Shown piece by piece: positions 4,181 to 6,912 of a stretch of DNA of 6,912 nt. The stretch is from NCBI GenBank assembly GCA_016935955.1, contig JAFGPY010000035.1, forward strand, positions 1 to 6,912, given 5' to 3'. A program made the translations under genes and the position numbers. Below the pieces are notes generated by a model, which saw only the letters and a program-made list of their open reading frames with translations, was not told the DNA's origin and did not search any database. The stretch is from Planctomycetota bacterium (GTDB lineage Bacteria; Planctomycetota; Phycisphaerae; FEN-1346; JAACEH01). Numbering within the stretch: position 1 is the stretch's first letter; every line of letters starts with the position of its first letter.

Positions 4181-6322
4181 ATGGCAACATCGAAACCGCG
4201 CATGATCATCACGGGGGCCAGCGGCCTGCTGGGCAACAACCTTGCCTGGCGGCTGAAAGACCGCTGGGAGATCGTCGGCTTGTACCACAGCCACGCGATC
4301 CGCCTCGACGGCTGCGAGGTCCGCCGCGTGGACCTGGGCAACGAGCGCGAGGTGGCCCGCTGCCTGGTCGAGATCGAGCCCGACGCGGTGGTGCACTGTG
4401 CGTCGCTGGCCAACGTGGACCAGTGCGAGCGCGATCCCGCGCTGACGCAGCGCGTCAACGTGGACGGCACGCGCTACGTGGCCCGCCACACGCCCGAGGA
4501 CGTGCCGCTGGTCTACATCTCGACCGACGCGGTCTACGACGGCACGCGCGGCCGCTACAGCGAGACCGACCCGGTCGATCCGCCGAACATCTACGGCCGC
4601 AGCAAGCTCGACGGTGAGCGGGCGGCCCTGGTCCATCCGCGGGCCGTCGTGCTGCGGACCAACCTGTTCGGCTGGAACATCCAGGACAAGCACAGCCTCG
4701 GCGAGTTCATGCTGGCGACGTTGCGGGCCGGCAAGCCGCTCAAGGGATTCAAGGACTCGATCGTCTCGACCGTCTACACCTTCGAACTGGCCGAACTGAT
4801 TCACGAGATCATCGGCAAACGACTGACGGGCGTCTACAACTGCGCCGCCTCGACGGCCATGTCGAAGTACGACTTCGCCCTGCGCATCGCCGAGCAGTTC
4901 GGCCTGGATCGCGGGCTCATCTCGCCGATCTCGGTCGACGACTTTCAGCTCGTGGCCCCGCGCGGCAAGAACCTGTCGATGAACGTCGACAAGCTGGCCG
5001 CCGCCCTGGGCCGCCGGCCGATGTCGGTCGAGGAGTCGATCGCCGCCTTCCACGAGGACGCCGGTCGCGGCGTGCCCGAGGCCGTCAAGCAACAGGTGTC
5101 GCCGGAGAAGATGATGCTCGGCTACGGACGCCAGTACGTGGACGACGCCGACGTGCATGCCGTGGAAGCCGTCTTCCGTTCGTCGCACCTGACGCAGGGG
5201 CCGCGCATCGGCGAGTTCGAGCGGGCGGTCTGCGACTTCGTGGGCGCGCACCATGCCGTGGCCGCGTGCAACGGCACGGCGGCGCTGCACATCGCCTGCC
5301 TGGCCGCGGGCCTCGGACCGGGCGACGAGGTGGTCACGTCGCCGATCACCTTCGTGGCCTCGTCGAACTGCGCCGCCTATTGCGGCGCGCACCCGGTGTT
5401 CGCCGACGTCGATCCGCGAACCTACAACCTGTCGCCCGAGTCGTTGGCCGGCAAGATCAACGAGCGCACGCGGGCGGTCGTGCCGGTGCACTTCGCCGGC
5501 CAGTCGTGCGACATGCAGGCGATCGCCGAGGTGGTCCGCGAGGCCGAGCGGCGCTACGGCCGCAAGATCACGATCATCGAGGACGCCAGCCACGCCCTGG
5601 GCTCGAAGCATCGCGGCGAGTGGGTGGGCGACTGCCGCTTCAGCGACATGGCCACGCTCAGCTTCCATCCGGTCAAGCACATCACGACGGGCGAGGGCGG
5701 CATGGTGCTGACGCAGGACGACGAGTTGGCCCGCCGCCTGGCGCGGTTCCGCAGCCACGGCATCACCAGCACGCCGTCGGAGTTCGCCAACGACGACGTG
5801 CCGTGGCAGGACCCTGAGGCCGCCGAGCGCAAGGCCAACCCGTGGTACTATGAGCAGATCGACCTGGGCTTCAACTATCGCATCACCGACCTGCAATGCG
5901 CCCTGGGCGTGTCGCAGATGACCAAGCTCGAAGGTTTCATGGCCCGCCGCCGCGAGATCGTCGACCGCTACAACGAGGCCTTCCGCAACGTGGCCCGCGT
6001 CGTGACGCCGCACGAAGAGCCGTTCAACGACAGCAACTTCCACCTCTACGTGCTGCTGTTCGATTTCGAGGCCATCGGCGTGCCGCGGGCCGAGTTTGTG
6101 CCCATGCTTCGCACGCGCGGCATCCAGACCCAGGTGCACTACATTCCCGTGCACCTGCAGTCGTACTACCGCCGCCATTTCGGCACGCGCCCGGGCGATT
6201 GCCCGAACGCCGAGGCCTATTACCGTCAGGCCCTGTCGATTCCGCTGTACCCGGCCCTGACCGACGACGACGTGGAGCGAGTCATCGACGTCATCACCGG
6301 CAGCGTGCAGCCGGCGGGGTGA
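4181..6322 (+). CDS. RmlD-like SDR fused to PseC-type aminotransferase
   Basis: One uninterrupted 713-residue frame holds two enzymes. Residues ~7-300 form an extended SDR like dTDP-4-dehydrorhamnose reductase (RmlD): TGASGLLG (11-18), HCASLANVDQCE, STDAVYDG (114-121), and YGRSK with Tyr138 and Lys142. Residues ~311-713 form a DegT/DnrJ/EryC1-family aminotransferase closest to PseC: GYGRQYVDDADVHAV, NGTAALH (364-370), EDASHALGS with Asp468 expected to bind the PLP ring nitrogen, and FHPVKHITTGEGG with the Schiff-base Lys499. IQTQVHYIPVHLQ and SIPLYPALTDDD follow. PseC transfers an amino group from glutamate to C4 of the PseB product. Both halves look full length, so this is a real fusion. The ATG has a modest GGGGA site (4170-4174). 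The sugar acted on by the reductase half is unknown; it might reduce or otherwise process the same 4-keto intermediate. PseC assignment is strong, RmlD-like superfamily strong, exact reductase substrate open. Confidence 0.9.
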   Translation: MATSKPRMIITGASGLLGNNLAWRLKDRWEIVGLYHSHAIRLDGCEVRRVDLGNEREVARCLVEIEPDAVVHCASLANVDQCERDPALTQRVNVDGTRYVARHTPEDVPLVYISTDAVYDGTRGRYSETDPVDPPNIYGRSKLDGERAALVHPRAVVLRTNLFGWNIQDKHSLGEFMLATLRAGKPLKGFKDSIVSTVYTFELAELIHEIIGKRLTGVYNCAASTAMSKYDFALRIAEQFGLDRGLISPISVDDFQLVAPRGKNLSMNVDKLAAALGRRPMSVEESIAAFHEDAGRGVPEAVKQQVSPEKMMLGYGRQYVDDADVHAVEAVFRSSHLTQGPRIGEFERAVCDFVGAHHAVAACNGTAALHIACLAAGLGPGDEVVTSPITFVASSNCAAYCGAHPVFADVDPRTYNLSPESLAGKINERTRAVVPVHFAGQSCDMQAIAEVVREAERRYGRKITIIEDASHALGSKHRGEWVGDCRFSDMATLSFHPVKHITTGEGGMVLTQDDELARRLARFRSHGITSTPSEFANDDVPWQDPEAAERKANPWYYEQIDLGFNYRITDLQCALGVSQMTKLEGFMARRREIVDRYNEAFRNVARVVTPHEEPFNDSNFHLYVLLFDFEAIGVPRAEFVPMLRTRGIQTQVHYIPVHLQSYYRRHFGTRPGDCPNAEAYYRQALSIPLYPALTDDDVERVIDVITGSVQPAG
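5104..5116 (+). promoter_or_regulatory. Possible internal ribosome binding site and start for free PseC
   Basis: Inside the fusion gene GGAG (5104-5107) precedes two adjacent in-frame ATGs, 3 nt before 5111 and 6 nt before 5114. Starting at the second would give a 402-residue protein beginning MLGYGRQY, which is where free-standing PseC proteins normally begin. This may be a relic of a former gene start or a working second start. GGAG occurs by chance in Glu-rich GC-rich genes, so confidence is low. Confidence 0.35.
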
Positions 6323-6332
6323 AGACCCTTTT

Positions 6333-6336
6333 AGGA
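6333..6336 (+). promoter_or_regulatory. Ribosome binding site for the GTG-started class-III aminotransferase
   Basis: AGGA lies 10 nt before GTG at 6347. An ATG overlapping this site (6336-6338) is followed after three codons by TGA and cannot be the start. Confidence 0.55.
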
Positions 6337-6346
6337 TGGAACCGCG

Positions 6347-6912
6347 GTGAACAAGAAGCGTTTTGACAACAGTGCCCGCCTGCTCGAGCGCGCCCTGAAG
6401 GTCACGCCGGTCGGCGGACAGACCTACAGCAAGAGCTACCGTTACCTGGCCGGCTGCGGGGCGCCGAACTTCCTGGAGCGCGGCAAGGCCGGCCACGTCT
6501 GGGACGTCGACGGCAACGAGTTCGTCGACTTCATCCTGGCCCTCGGGCCGGTGACGGTCGGCTACTGCAACGCCGAGATCAACGAGGCCATCGTCCGCCA
6601 ACTCGCTAAGGGCATCAGCTTCAGCCAGTCCACGGCCCTGGAGATCGAACTGGCCGAGACGCTCATCGAGATCGTGCCCTGCGCCGAGATGGTGCGGCTC
6701 GTCAAGAACGGCAGCGACGCCACCAGCGCCGCCATCCGCCTGGCCCGCGCCGCCACGGGGCGCGAGGCCGTGGCCGTCTGCGGCTACCACGGCATGCACG
6801 ACTGGTACGTCGGCGCCACCAGCAACTGGCGCGGCGTGCCGCAATGCGTCCGCGACCTGACCAGCGAGTTCCAGTACAACGACCTGGCCTCGCTCGAGGC
6901 CGTCTTCGACAA
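6347..6912 (+). CDS. Class-III (GSA aminomutase-like) aminotransferase, 3' partial
   Basis: The first 188 residues of a PLP enzyme, normally about 430, run off the window. The start is GTG at 6347, 24 nt after the fusion gene, so translation in one operon is likely. Family marks are an N-terminal helix (NSARLLERALKVTPVGG), VWDVDGNEFVDFILALGPVTVGY with the class-III beta hairpin, NGSDATSAAIRLARAATGR (121-139) for phosphate binding, and CGYHGMHDWY (145-154). True glutamate-1-semialdehyde aminomutases typically read SGTEA where this has NGSDA, and CYHG-type motifs are embedded differently. With its place in a nucleotide-sugar operon, this suggests an amino-sugar role rather than tetrapyrrole synthesis. 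I recall similar NGSDAT-bearing proteins beside sialic-acid-like sugar genes. The catalytic lysine lies beyond the window. Reaction and substrate cannot be stated. Confidence 0.85.
   Translation, partial: MNKKRFDNSARLLERALKVTPVGGQTYSKSYRYLAGCGAPNFLERGKAGHVWDVDGNEFVDFILALGPVTVGYCNAEINEAIVRQLAKGISFSQSTALEIELAETLIEIVPCAEMVRLVKNGSDATSAAIRLARAATGREAVAVCGYHGMHDWYVGATSNWRGVPQCVRDLTSEFQYNDLASLEAVFD

Noticed and set aside
2917..4617. A 566-residue plus-strand frame overlapping pseB and the start of the fusion gene.
   Set aside because: It is an alternative reading of the same DNA, Arg/Gly/Pro-rich without motifs, while the pseB frame is unmistakable.
4112..6844. A 910-residue open frame on the minus strand opposite the fusion gene.
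   Set aside because: It is antisense to motif-complete SDR, PseC and aminotransferase genes, its product is a Val/Ala/His/Arg-biased sequence typical of reversed GC-rich codons, and no ribosome binding site or family motif was seen.

Overview
The window is a high-GC bacterial chromosome segment. Its gene content fits a planctomycete, possibly Phycisphaerae-like. The reasons are a YdjY-type domain, a DxDxDG-bearing secreted-side protein, a very G/C-biased third codon position, and GGGTGCCAYGC inverted repeats in an intergenic gap. This placement is inference; no rRNA or other marker gene is present.

Left part (1-1990), apparently unrelated small genes. A 5'-truncated gene joins a YdjY-like domain to a complete acylphosphatase domain (1-747). 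Next is a single-pass membrane protein of unknown function with codon use unlike its neighbours (889-1491). Facing it on the minus strand is a tiny secreted, Gln/Arg-rich, four-cysteine protein (1611-1868). These two convergent genes share a 13-bp hairpin terminator (1543-1574).

Middle (about 1990-2270), a control region. It holds a possible sigma-70-like promoter (2018-2046) and two copies of the same dyad, GTTCA-N5-TGAAC. One copy sits just downstream of the -10 box and the other 122 bp further on. They are followed by a possible leader hairpin.

Right part (2270-6912), a co-directional sugar-nucleotide operon running off the window. It begins with a winged-helix regulator of the EPS-associated MarR type carrying an extra Rossmann-like domain. 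Next comes a PseB-type UDP-GlcNAc 4,6-dehydratase (inverting). The third gene is a 713-residue fusion of an RmlD-like short-chain dehydrogenase/reductase with a PseC-type aminotransferase. The last is the N-terminal part of a class-III, GSA-aminomutase-like aminotransferase. PseB and PseC carry out the first two steps towards pseudaminic acid or a related 4-amino-4,6-dideoxy sugar, for surface polysaccharide or flagellin glycosylation. A repeat-rich 156-bp gap separates pseB from the fusion gene.

The points most worth following up are the reductase-transaminase fusion, which has a possible internal start for free PseC; the two-domain regulator with its matched operator pair; the YdjY-acylphosphatase fusion; and the repeat element inside the operon.
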